This document shows, one piece after another, positions 9,165-17,386 of a stretch of 64,000 nucleotides of DNA (the stretch's first letter is position 1; each line of letters opens with the position of its first letter). The translations under genes were made by a program, and so were the position numbers. The DNA is from Polynucleobacter sp. MWH-UH2A (GTDB lineage: Bacteria > Pseudomonadota > Gammaproteobacteria > Burkholderiales > Burkholderiaceae). The notes below the pieces were generated by a model. That model made no database searches and had not been told where the DNA came from. It saw only the letters and a list, made by a program, of their open reading frames with translations. The stretch is from positions 1,116,001 through 1,180,000 of the forward strand of contig NZ_CP061321.1 of NCBI RefSeq assembly GCF_018687195.1, written 5' to 3'.

Positions 9165-9201
9165 CCTCCCTACATAAGAACTAGATTCCTTACGAACCCA
9201 G

Positions 9202-9726
9202 TTACTTAGCCTTACGGACGGGGGCCAATACCATCACCATCTGGCGGCCTTCCATCTTTGGAAACTGCTCAACTTGGCCATACTCTTGTAAGTCCAACTT
9301 CAAACGTTCCAACATTCTTGCTCCGATTTCTTGGTGAGCCATTTCTCGACCACGAAACCGCAAGGTAATTTTTGTCTTATCGCCATCTTCTAAAAAGCGG
9401 ATTAGATTGCGTAGTTTCACACCATAGTCACCATCATCAGTACCAGGACGGAATTTCACTTCCTTTACCTGAATCACTTTTTGCTTCAGCTTTGCTTCAT
9501 GCTGACGCTTGGCTTCTTGGTATTTGAATTTGCCAAAGTCCATGATGCGGACTACAGGTGGAACAGCTGTAGGAGCAATTTCAACCAAATCGGTATCTTT
9601 CTCTTCTGCTGCAGCCAGGGCTTCACTCAACTTAACTACACCGATGGGTTCACCATCGATTCCAATCAAACGCACTTCAGGAGCAGTAATTTCCCGATTA
9701 ATGCGCTGCAATTTTTCAGTAGCGAT
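9202..9726 (-). CDS. infC: Translation initiation factor IF-3 (AUC start)
   Basis: IF-3 binds the 30S subunit, checks the start codon and the initiator tRNA, and prevents premature 50S joining. N-domain ([21 protein letters not shown]), linker and C-domain ([30 protein letters not shown]) are all present. No in-frame ATG exists upstream of the conserved N-terminus. The best start is ATC at 9726, nine bases after AAGGA, giving (M)[14 protein letters not shown], about 174 residues. A TTG at 9711 is the alternative. infC classically uses a rare AUU/AUC/AUA start so that IF-3 represses its own translation, so AUC is expected rather than an error. Confidence 0.95.
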   Translation of the reverse strand: MATEKLQRINREITAPEVRLIGIDGEPIGVVKLSEALAAAEEKDTDLVEIAPTAVPPVVRIMDFGKFKYQEAKRQHEAKLKQKVIQVKEVKFRPGTDDGDYGVKLRNLIRFLEDGDKTKITLRFRGREMAHQEIGARMLERLKLDLQEYGQVEQFPKMEGRQMVMVLAPVRKAK

Positions 9727-9781
9727 CTTCTTAATTCCTTTAAAAATTCAATAACAAACCGTACAAATATCCACCTGAGCC

Positions 9782-11704
9782 CTAGCTAGGCTCGGGTCCG
9801 ACTTTCTGGGAAATATCCTGCTGGAGTCGGGCAACGAAGGCATCAATAGGCATTACACCCAAATCCACTCCGCCACGGGCACGAACGGCCACCGAATTAC
9901 TTTCTGATTCCCTATCCCCTACAACAAGCAAAAATGGGATCTTCTGTAATGCGTGCTCGCGTATTTTATACGTAATTTTCTCGTTCCGCAAATCCGCTTC
10001 GACTCTAAACCCTTGTTTTTTCAGGATTTGCTGGACTTGTTGTGCATATGCAGCAGAATTTCCTGAGATATTAAGGACTACAGCCTGAGTCGGAGCCAGC
10101 CAAACTGGCATATTTCCAGCGTGGTTTTCGATCAAAATGCCGATAAAACGCTCTAAAGAGCCCACAATTGCTCTATGCAGCATCACTGGAGTCTTACGGC
10201 TATTGTCCTCAGCCACGTATTCCGCCCCTAAACGAGCTGGCATTGAGAAATCCACCTGAATGGTGCCGCACTGCCAAGTACGGCCAATAGAGTCCTTAAG
10301 GTGATATTCGATCTTGGGGCCATAAAAAGCCCCTTCTCCAGGCAATTCTTCCCATTCCTGACCGGACGCCTTCAGAGCCCCACGTAATGCTTCTTCAGCT
10401 TTATCCCAAATAGCATCATCACCCACTCGCTTAGCTGGACGAAGGGCTAATTTGACAGCAACCTCGGTAAAGCCAAAATCTTGATAAACAGCGCGTACCG
10501 CTTTATCAAAATCAGCCACCTCAGACTGAATCTGATCTTCAGTACAAAAAATATGTCCGTCATCTTGAGTAAAACCGCGTACACGCATCAAACCATGCAA
10601 GGCGCCTGAAGGTTCATTACGGTGGCACTGACCAAACTCACCGAAGCGCAATGGCAACTCACGATAGCTATGCAAACCAGAGTTATAAATTTGCACATGA
10701 CCCGGACAGTTCATCGGCTTTAATGCATACGCACGATTTTCCGACTCTGTCGTAAACATGTTTTCTTTGTAGTTTTCCCAGTGGCCAGATTTCTCCCAAA
10801 GCGCGCGATCCAGAATTTGGGGGGCCTTCACTTCTTGATAACCCTCTTGCTGATACACGCGACGCATGTATTGCTCTACCTCTTGCCAGATTGACCAACC
10901 TTTTGGATGCCAGAAAATTAAACCCGGTGCCTCTTCCTGGAAATGAAATAAATCTAATTGCTTACCTAGCCGGCGATGATCACGCTTTTCAGACTCTTCA
11001 AGCATATGCAAATAAGCATCTTGATCTTCTTTGCGTAACCAAGCTGTACCGTAAATACGTTGCAGCATCTCATTCTTGCTATCGCCACGCCAATAGGCGC
11101 CAGCAAGCTTCATGAGCTTAAATACTTTTAATTTGCCTGTTGAAGGCACGTGCGGCCCACGGCATAAATCAGTGAACTTACCTTCCGCATACAGTGAGAC
11201 ATCTTCTCCCTGTGGAATGCTCGCAATAATTTCTGCTTTGTAATGCTCGCCTTGATCTTTGAAGAATTTCACTGCTTCGTCACGAGGTAAAACACTGCGC
11301 ACTACTGGATCGTCTTTTTTGGCCAGCTCAAGCATCTTCTTTTCCAGAGCAACTAGATCGTCTGGCGTGAATGGGCGGTGATACGAGAAGTCATAGTAAA
11401 AACCATTCTCGACAACAGGACCAATCGTTACTTGCGCTTCGGGAAATAATTCTTTAACAGCGTATGCCAGTAAGTGTGCAGTTGAATGACGCACTATCTC
11501 CAAAGCTTCTGGACTTTTGTCTGTAATGATGGCGAGCTGAGCATCTTTATCAATTACAAAACTGGTATCCACCATCTTGCCATCAACGATGCCGCCCAAA
11601 GCGGCTTTTGCTAGACCACTTCCAATGCTTTGTGCCAAATCCGCAACGCGAACTGGGGCCTCAAACTCTCGTTTTGATCCATCTGGCAGAGTAACTACTG
11701 GCAT
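9782..11704 (-). CDS. thrS: Threonine-tRNA ligase
   Basis: Class II synthetase that charges tRNA-Thr; 640 residues, full length. TGS domain at ~1-62, the editing domain with [10 protein letters not shown] (HxxxH-type) near residue 72, then the catalytic core with the zinc-site region [25 protein letters not shown] motif 2 and [11 protein letters not shown], and a C-terminal anticodon-binding domain. Start ATG 11704 has a GGAG site six bases upstream. It precedes infC by 55 bases, so the whole thrS-infC-rpmI-rplT-pheST set may be cotranscribed. A terminator-like hairpin lies upstream at 11752-11786. Confidence 0.98.
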   Translation of the reverse strand: MPVVTLPDGSKREFEAPVRVADLAQSIGSGLAKAALGGIVDGKMVDTSFVIDKDAQLAIITDKSPEALEIVRHSTAHLLAYAVKELFPEAQVTIGPVVENGFYYDFSYHRPFTPDDLVALEKKMLELAKKDDPVVRSVLPRDEAVKFFKDQGEHYKAEIIASIPQGEDVSLYAEGKFTDLCRGPHVPSTGKLKVFKLMKLAGAYWRGDSKNEMLQRIYGTAWLRKEDQDAYLHMLEESEKRDHRRLGKQLDLFHFQEEAPGLIFWHPKGWSIWQEVEQYMRRVYQQEGYQEVKAPQILDRALWEKSGHWENYKENMFTTESENRAYALKPMNCPGHVQIYNSGLHSYRELPLRFGEFGQCHRNEPSGALHGLMRVRGFTQDDGHIFCTEDQIQSEVADFDKAVRAVYQDFGFTEVAVKLALRPAKRVGDDAIWDKAEEALRGALKASGQEWEELPGEGAFYGPKIEYHLKDSIGRTWQCGTIQVDFSMPARLGAEYVAEDNSRKTPVMLHRAIVGSLERFIGILIENHAGNMPVWLAPTQAVVLNISGNSAAYAQQVQQILKKQGFRVEADLRNEKITYKIREHALQKIPFLLVVGDRESESNSVAVRARGGVDLGVMPIDAFVARLQQDISQKVGPEPS

Positions 11705-11751
11705 GACAACTCCATCTTCTTAACTGAACTCCAGTTTCACTACAAAGACCT

Positions 11752-11786
11752 AAAAAGAAAGCGCGGGAGCTTGTGGGCAACCGCGC
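11752..11786 (-). terminator. Terminator between tRNA-Val and thrS
   Basis: On the minus strand GCGCGG and CCGCGC (11786-11781 with 11766-11761) form a GC-rich stem, with an inner TTG/CAA pairing, followed by TTTCTTTTT. It ends the tRNA-Val transcript about 20 bases downstream of the tRNA, and stands 47 bases before the thrS start. It could also act as an attenuator for thrS. Confidence 0.75.
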
Positions 11787-11805
11787 ATCTTGGGTCATTA
11801 TTCGT

Positions 11806-11882
11806 TGGTAGGCTCGATTGGACTCGAACCAACGACCCCCACCATGTCAAGGTGGTGCTCTAACCAGCTGAGCTACGAGCCT
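11806..11882 (-). tRNA. tRNA-Val (anticodon GAC)
   Basis: On the minus strand the gene starts AGGCTCGTAGCTCAGCTGG. The acceptor stem AGGCTCG pairs with CGAGCCT, the anticodon stem CCACC/GGTGG encloses TTGACAT (anticodon GAC), the T-arm reads GGTTCGAGTCC, and discriminator A and CCA are encoded. It decodes Val GUC/GUU. It lies 18 bases after relA on the same strand. Confidence 0.97.
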
Positions 11883-11900
11883 ATACAGCCCTAGAGTTTA

Positions 11901-13925
11901 TCACCGGCGACGTACTTGCGTGACCCCTTTAAGCTCTTCTAGGCTATTTTGAACCACCCGCAACACCTCAGAGTCCTTAACCTCGACCGTCAAAAGGATC
12001 TGGGCCAAGCCCTTTTTTGCAGATTTTCGTAAATCAATCACATGGACGCCTTGGCGAGTCAGTATTTCAAATAACTCACGCATCAACTCCGGACGATCCA
12101 ATCCCGAGACAAGCAAATCCGCAGGGAAGACACGTTTTTGGTCCGACTTTTCATCTGAATCGACCGCTGAGGCAGTCCAAGCAGTTTGAATCACGCGTTC
12201 AGGCGCTCTATCCAATAAACCTCTGAATGTTTTGCATGAACGACGATGAATTGATACGCCTCTACCTTGCGTAACAAAACCTGCAATGGCATCAGGTGGT
12301 ACAGGACGGCAACATCTTGCAAGTTGCGTAAGTAATGAATCTACCCCGACTACCAACACATCCCCACCTTGACCTGCTTTGCGACTACTGTGGCGCAGAA
12401 CAATCTCGGGGGTAATGACTTTTGCTTCTGCAGCTTCTGTTTTTGCCTCTGAACCTTTTGGAACAATAGGCGCCTCAACATCATCTAGAGCATTGAACCA
12501 GGCGCGCACTCGTTGACGTGCTCGTTGAGAGCCAACATAGTGTTTATCAGGACTAATCCAATCTCGTGAAGGACCACCATCTTTTACGGCGATGATCTCA
12601 ATGGTTTGTCCATTTTTGAGTGCGGTTTCCAGAGGCACCATCGCGCCGTCAACCCGAGCTCCGCGACAACGATGACCTAGGTTGGTATGCACCGCATATG
12701 CAAAATCAATTGGCGTTGAGCCCTTCTCCAAAGAAATCACTTTACCCAATGGAGTGAGAACATAGATATGGTTATCAATCTCGTGATGCTTCAGTTGATC
12801 CCAAGCATCTTCCTTCCATGAGATTAACTGTCTCGCCCACGCAATTTGGCGCTCATAGGCCACTTCCGCACTATGTGTTCCGGCTTGATGGGTAACTTGG
12901 GGCTTGTTACCTTGATTTGGTTTGGCTTGGTTTGGCGGAGTTGCCATCCCAATATATGCACCCTCCTTATAGCGCCAGTGCGCAGCCAAACCAAACTCCG
13001 CTTGTTGATGCATTTCATGGGTACGTACTTGAATTTCAAATGCGGTACCGTCTTCATTCATCACTACGGTATGAAGCGATTGATATCCGTTCGGTTTTGG
13101 TCTAGCGATGTAATCATCAAACTCGCGTGGCACTGGTTGCCAAATGTTGTGGACGATTCCTAAAACGGCATAGCAGGTTTTGACATCATCTACCAATACC
13201 CGAAATGCACGAACGTCATAAAGATTGGCAAAGTCTAGAGACTTGCCCTGCATTTTTTTCCAAATACTATAGATATGTTTTGGCCTACCAAAGACTTCAC
13301 CAACAATTTGTGCGCCCCTTAATTCGTCTTGAAGCTGTTGCACAATCTTCTCGATAAAAGCTTGTCGCTCAATGCGTTTCGCATCAAGCATCTTGGCGAT
13401 ATCACGATAGGTATCTGGCGAGAGTGCCCTAAAGGCAAGGTCTTCCATCTCCCATTTCATCTGCCATATACCCAGGCGATTGGCTAATGACGCATCGATA
13501 TCCAAAATCTCTTGTGCCCATCGTGTTGGCACTGAAATCTTTTCTTGTGTGATCCAACGCAGTGTTTGTAAGCGTGAGGCAAGGTAAATAAGTACCACTC
13601 GTAAGTCATCACCAAATGCCAACAGCATTTTGCGCAACATCTCCTCTTGCCCTGAGACACTAAGACCACCATCCTCGCGTACAAGCTTGGCTTGGGCTTG
13701 ACGTAAGCCGCGATAGCCAATCAATAACTTTGCTGACTCCTCACCTATTAACTTAACGAGAGCCTCTTTATTGTGAGTGCGGGCGATATTATTCGCAGCA
13801 ACGAGAGTCGCTTCATCAAGATTAAGCCCTTGCAAAATCTGCGCAACACCTAAAGCATGGATTTCCGATGGCTCGCCATACCAGGCATCTACAAAAATGG
13901 CGGGTTTACTAGAGGTATTTGCCAT
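11901..13925 (-). CDS. relA: GTP pyrophosphokinase RelA, (p)ppGpp synthetase
   Basis: Ribosome-associated (p)ppGpp synthetase of the stringent response, about 674 residues. The N-terminal region aligns with the hydrolase domain, but the HD metal motif is missing (DLRVVLIYLASRL follows without it), so hydrolase activity is unlikely. The synthetase domain has GRPKHIYSIWKKM and the EFDD-YIARPKPNGYQSLHT segment; EXDD rather than RXKD marks the monofunctional RelA class. Next come a TGS domain (IYVLTPLGKVISL), a linker and a C-terminal ACT domain. A proline/asparagine/glutamine-rich insert (PPNQAKPNQGNKPQ, near 12900-12950) sits before the TGS domain and may be strain-specific. ATG 13925 is chosen over an in-frame TTG at 13931; no strong ribosome site is visible. 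Confidence 0.95.
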   Translation of the reverse strand: MANTSSKPAIFVDAWYGEPSEIHALGVAQILQGLNLDEATLVAANNIARTHNKEALVKLIGEESAKLLIGYRGLRQAQAKLVREDGGLSVSGQEEMLRKMLLAFGDDLRVVLIYLASRLQTLRWITQEKISVPTRWAQEILDIDASLANRLGIWQMKWEMEDLAFRALSPDTYRDIAKMLDAKRIERQAFIEKIVQQLQDELRGAQIVGEVFGRPKHIYSIWKKMQGKSLDFANLYDVRAFRVLVDDVKTCYAVLGIVHNIWQPVPREFDDYIARPKPNGYQSLHTVVMNEDGTAFEIQVRTHEMHQQAEFGLAAHWRYKEGAYIGMATPPNQAKPNQGNKPQVTHQAGTHSAEVAYERQIAWARQLISWKEDAWDQLKHHEIDNHIYVLTPLGKVISLEKGSTPIDFAYAVHTNLGHRCRGARVDGAMVPLETALKNGQTIEIIAVKDGGPSRDWISPDKHYVGSQRARQRVRAWFNALDDVEAPIVPKGSEAKTEAAEAKVITPEIVLRHSSRKAGQGGDVLVVGVDSLLTQLARCCRPVPPDAIAGFVTQGRGVSIHRRSCKTFRGLLDRAPERVIQTAWTASAVDSDEKSDQKRVFPADLLVSGLDRPELMRELFEILTRQGVHVIDLRKSAKKGLAQILLTVEVKDSEVLRVVQNSLEELKGVTQVRRR

Positions 13926-13946
13926 AGGCAAAATTAATGAATGGGA

Positions 13947-15815
13947 TTAACTGAAGAATTCTTTTGCTAGTGCAATTTGTTCAGACTTAACAAATGCTGG
14001 CGCATGACCGACATTCGGAATCTCAATACTGCGAGCATAAGGATTCACTTTGCACATCTCTGCAACCGTTGCTGCCGAGAGCAAATCAGAATCAGCGCCA
14101 CGAACGATCAACATGGGTATGTGTATTTGCTTAAATGCATGCCACATTGCCACCTCACCCGCTTTTGCCATGATGGGATTGACAGAGGCAAAGGGAACCG
14201 CAATATTAGGGTCGTAGTGCATCAGCCATTGGCCATCGCGTTGCACCAACATCGGTCCGTTATAAATTTCCCACTCTTCAGGGGTGTGCTCACCAAAAGT
14301 AGCGCAGATTTGATTCAGGCGGCTTAAAGCGTCGGCACGATTGGCAAATACAAAAGGCTGGCCAACATAAGAACCCAATCGCTTAATCGCATCTGGCTCG
14401 ATCTTTGGTCCAACATCATTAATCAACATTCTGCGGATGGGTGAATTTGGCATCGCGGCGTATACCATGCCAATCAAGCCACCCATGGATGTACCCAACC
14501 AATCTACTTGACTTACTCCTAGTTGCTTAACCAGTTGCGCGATATCGGCAACGTACTGCGGGACAGCGTATTGCATCGGATTGCTTAGGCGATCTGAGTC
14601 GCCACGGCCAACAACATCTGGACAAACCACGTAATAGTCTTTGCACATGGCTTGCGCAAGCGTTTTAAAGTCACTACCACGACGAGTTAAGCCATGCACA
14701 CACAGAAGCACTTTAGTATTACTGGGATCACCCCAAGCGTGATAGGCCATGCGATGAGTAGATTCGCCACTTGAACATTGCACATAGAAAGTGTCGCCCG
14801 CATGAATTACGTTGGCTTGCTGATGAAATTGGTGTGCATCACCATCCTCAACGCAATCAATCACTGCATGCACTTCTTCTGGTTGCAGAGTAACGTGATC
14901 AATGCCGTGCTTTTCCAAAAGCATCTGATTAATTCTGGTCATGATTTCTGGCCATTCTTGAATATTGGCTATTTCAATATGACCAATCAGCGCTGGAAAA
15001 CTAGGAGTCATTTCCCAAACATGCAGATCGTGGACCGCAAGTACGCCAGGGACACCTTTTAAGTCTTTGCCCACCTGCAGGTAATCAATATGCAGAGGAA
15101 CGCCTTCCATTAAGAAGTGGTACGACTCATGAAGAATTGAAATAGTGGATTTCAGGATGAGCAGCGAAACCATAATAGATAAGATGGCATCAATTGGCAT
15201 CCAGCCAGTCAACTGAATCACCACACCAGCCACCAATGCTGCAATCGAGCCCAATAAGTCGCCCATGACATGGACTAATGCAGCGCGTGTATTCACACTC
15301 TTTTTGTCTCGCGATAGAACCCATGCCACCACGATGTTCATCAACAAACCAATCGCAGCAACAACAGTTACCGTAAGACCATCTACTTTATGAGGATCAT
15401 AAAAACGACTAATCGCCTCAATCACAATCCAAACAACTAAGCCAAGCATCGCAATACTGTTGACGAATGCAGCCAGCGCTTCCGCCCTACCAAAACCAAA
15501 CGAATGCTTTGGCGATGGTGGACGACGAGAAATGATTTGCGCCAAAAGCGCGAGGCCTAATGCAGCTGCATCAGTCACCATATGACCTGCATCTGAAATC
15601 AAGGCTAATGAATTTGCAAAATAGGCTGCAGCGCCCTCAACCCCCGAAAAACCAAGAGTCAAAACTAATGCAATCAGCAGTAAGTTTTGATTAGAGACTT
15701 CTTTGCTATGGGAGTGCTTTGCATCGCCCTTCTTATGCGCATGCAAGGTGGGATCAACACCAGAGTGAGCCTGGTGCTTATGCGATCTTGAATGGAAATG
15801 ATGGGATCCCGACAT
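13947..15815 (-). CDS. Fusion: CDF cation transporter + alpha/beta hydrolase
   Basis: One uninterrupted 622-codon frame joins two families. Residues 1-~315 are a cation diffusion facilitator: a His-rich N-terminus (HHFHSRSHKHQAH), six membrane segments (~45-225), metal-site motifs SDAGHMVTD (Asp75, His78, Asp82) and HVMGD (His182, Asp186), and the cytoplasmic domain ending near HVTLQPE. It should export Zn2+, Co2+ or a similar ion. Residues ~355-622 are an alpha/beta hydrolase: oxyanion HG (374-375), nucleophile elbow GTSMGG (Ser443), acid near Asp574-576 and His604 in NVGHAP. The ~35-residue linker (EDGDAHQFHQQANVIHAGD) is His/Asp-rich. An internal ATG at 14750 could start a free hydrolase. 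It lies 21 bases before relA, behind scoAB. Substrates of both halves are unknown. Confidence 0.88.
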   Translation of the reverse strand: MSGSHHFHSRSHKHQAHSGVDPTLHAHKKGDAKHSHSKEVSNQNLLLIALVLTLGFSGVEGAAAYFANSLALISDAGHMVTDAAALGLALLAQIISRRPPSPKHSFGFGRAEALAAFVNSIAMLGLVVWIVIEAISRFYDPHKVDGLTVTVVAAIGLLMNIVVAWVLSRDKKSVNTRAALVHVMGDLLGSIAALVAGVVIQLTGWMPIDAILSIMVSLLILKSTISILHESYHFLMEGVPLHIDYLQVGKDLKGVPGVLAVHDLHVWEMTPSFPALIGHIEIANIQEWPEIMTRINQMLLEKHGIDHVTLQPEEVHAVIDCVEDGDAHQFHQQANVIHAGDTFYVQCSSGESTHRMAYHAWGDPSNTKVLLCVHGLTRRGSDFKTLAQAMCKDYYVVCPDVVGRGDSDRLSNPMQYAVPQYVADIAQLVKQLGVSQVDWLGTSMGGLIGMVYAAMPNSPIRRMLINDVGPKIEPDAIKRLGSYVGQPFVFANRADALSRLNQICATFGEHTPEEWEIYNGPMLVQRDGQWLMHYDPNIAVPFASVNPIMAKAGEVAMWHAFKQIHIPMLIVRGADSDLLSAATVAEMCKVNPYARSIEIPNVGHAPAFVKSEQIALAKEFFS

Positions 15816-15850
15816 GGTGAACCCATTATTCCATTAAATGATGACGATTG

Positions 15851-16501
15851 TTAGAAGCCCGTTGTATCAACAGGGGCACCTGTTTTGGCGATAACCTCTT
15901 CCTTGGTAACACCAGGAGCCAACTCAATCAACTTCAGACCTTTGGGGGTGATATCCAATACACAGAGGTCAGTAATGATCTTGCTAATCACCTTTACACC
16001 TGTCAATGGCAATGTACACTTCGGCAAAATCTTGAGCTCTTCAGTGCCATCTTTCTTTTTGGCAACGTGCTCCATCAAAACGACTACGTGCTTTACACCA
16101 GCAACCAAATCCATTGCTCCGCCCATGCCCTTAACCATCTTTCCTGGAATCATCCAGTTAGCTAAGTCACCATGCTCGCTCACCTGCATTGCACCCAAGA
16201 TAGCAATGTTAATTTTTCCACCACGAATCATCCCAAAAGAATCTGCTGAGGAAAAGATCGAAGAACCAGGCAAGGTTGTAACAGTTTGTTTGCCTGCGTT
16301 AATCAAATCAGCATCAATCGTTGCTTCCGTTGGAAATGGGCCAATACCTAATAAGCCGTTTTCAGACTGAAGCCATACTTCCATATCTTTTGGCACATGG
16401 TTTGCTACCAATGTAGGCATACCAATACCCAAGTTCACGTAGTAACCGTCTTTTAATTCTTTTGCAGCACGTGCTGCCATCTCATCTCTATTCCAAGGCA
16501 T
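15851..16501 (-). CDS. scoB: 3-oxoacid CoA-transferase subunit B
   Basis: Beta subunit of succinyl-CoA:3-oxoacid CoA-transferase, which moves CoA from succinyl-CoA to acetoacetate or a 3-oxoacid in ketone-body and aromatic catabolism. The 216 residues carry the catalytic-glutamate loop [12 protein letters not shown] and [14 protein letters not shown] 16501 is preceded by AGGAAG; an upstream TTG gives only a short implausible extension. It lies 27 bases after scoA. The related adipate (PcaJ) family is an alternative, but the sequence reads as ScoB-like. Confidence 0.9.
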   Translation of the reverse strand: MPWNRDEMAARAAKELKDGYYVNLGIGMPTLVANHVPKDMEVWLQSENGLLGIGPFPTEATIDADLINAGKQTVTTLPGSSIFSSADSFGMIRGGKINIAILGAMQVSEHGDLANWMIPGKMVKGMGGAMDLVAGVKHVVVLMEHVAKKKDGTEELKILPKCTLPLTGVKVISKIITDLCVLDITPKGLKLIELAPGVTKEEVIAKTGAPVDTTGF

Positions 16502-16528
16502 GTCGTTCTTCCTAATTCTTTCCAATAA

Positions 16529-17227
16529 TTAAGCGGCTGAGAGCGTGCGTTGTTCGATACGCTTCTCTGGAGTTTTGTTGATGACTAAACGGTGCACATA
16601 GATGCCTGGAGTATGAATCTCATCAGGATGTAATTGACCGTTCTCCACAATCTCTTCTACTTCAGCCACGGTGATCTTGCCCGCCATTGCCACTACTGGA
16701 TTGAAGTTACGCGCAGTGTAGCGATATACCAAGTTTCCAGACTTATCCGCTTTCCAAGCTTTCACTAAAGAAATATCGGAAACGATAGAACGCTCCATGA
16801 TGTATTTCTCACCATCGAATTCTTTTTCTTCTTTGCCTTCCGCAACCAATGTGCCTACACCAGTTTTAGTGTAGAACGCTGGAATACCACATCCACCAGC
16901 ACGCAATTTCTCCGCCAAGGTTCCTTGTGGAGTAAATTCCAACTCCAACTCACCCGCTAAGTATTGACGCTCAAACTCTTTATTTTCACCAACATAAGAG
17001 GCAACCATTTTCTTAACTTGGCGTGAATTTAATAGCAAGCCCAAGCCAAAACCATCTACACCCGCATTGTTTGCAATCGCCGTGAGATTTTGCGCACCAA
17101 GATCCTTTACCGCTTGAATCAGTGCTTCAGGAATACCGCACAAACCAAAGCCACCTACGGCGATTTTTTGTCCGTCCTTCAAAATATCCCTCAGGGCATC
17201 AACTGCCGATGGGTAAGTTTTATTCAT
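16529..17227 (-). CDS. scoA: 3-oxoacid CoA-transferase subunit A
   Basis: Alpha subunit of the same CoA-transferase, 232 residues. DGQKIAVGGFGLCGIPEALI is the CoA-transferase family 1 signature for subunit A. The start is ATG 17227 (MNKTYPSAVDAL) with AGGA eight bases upstream; the longer frame to 17326 lacks a ribosome site and its extra residues look non-coding. Paired with scoB in one operon, divergent from the ETF-ubiquinone oxidoreductase gene. Confidence 0.92.
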   Translation of the reverse strand: MNKTYPSAVDALRDILKDGQKIAVGGFGLCGIPEALIQAVKDLGAQNLTAIANNAGVDGFGLGLLLNSRQVKKMVASYVGENKEFERQYLAGELELEFTPQGTLAEKLRAGGCGIPAFYTKTGVGTLVAEGKEEKEFDGEKYIMERSIVSDISLVKAWKADKSGNLVYRYTARNFNPVVAMAGKITVAEVEEIVENGQLHPDEIHTPGIYVHRLVINKTPEKRIEQRTLSAA

Positions 17228-17386
17228 AACTTTTGTCCTAATATTGCCGAAAATGGTAAAAAAGCAATCATAACGCTTTAGGCACCTAAGCCCAGCCAGT
17301 CCTGGTAGTGAGCCATTTATGGACACTTGGAACTAAACTAGATGGGCTGAAATACCCCATTTTTTAAGAAATCTCGGAGAAATTGC

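Noticed and set aside
13977..14327. 116-codon plus-strand frame opposite the hydrolase half of the fusion
   Set aside because: Lies wholly antisense to a strong coding region and shows no motif.
17228..17326. Upstream extension of scoA
   Set aside because: The extra residues are not conserved-looking and ATG 17227 has an AGGA site at the right distance.
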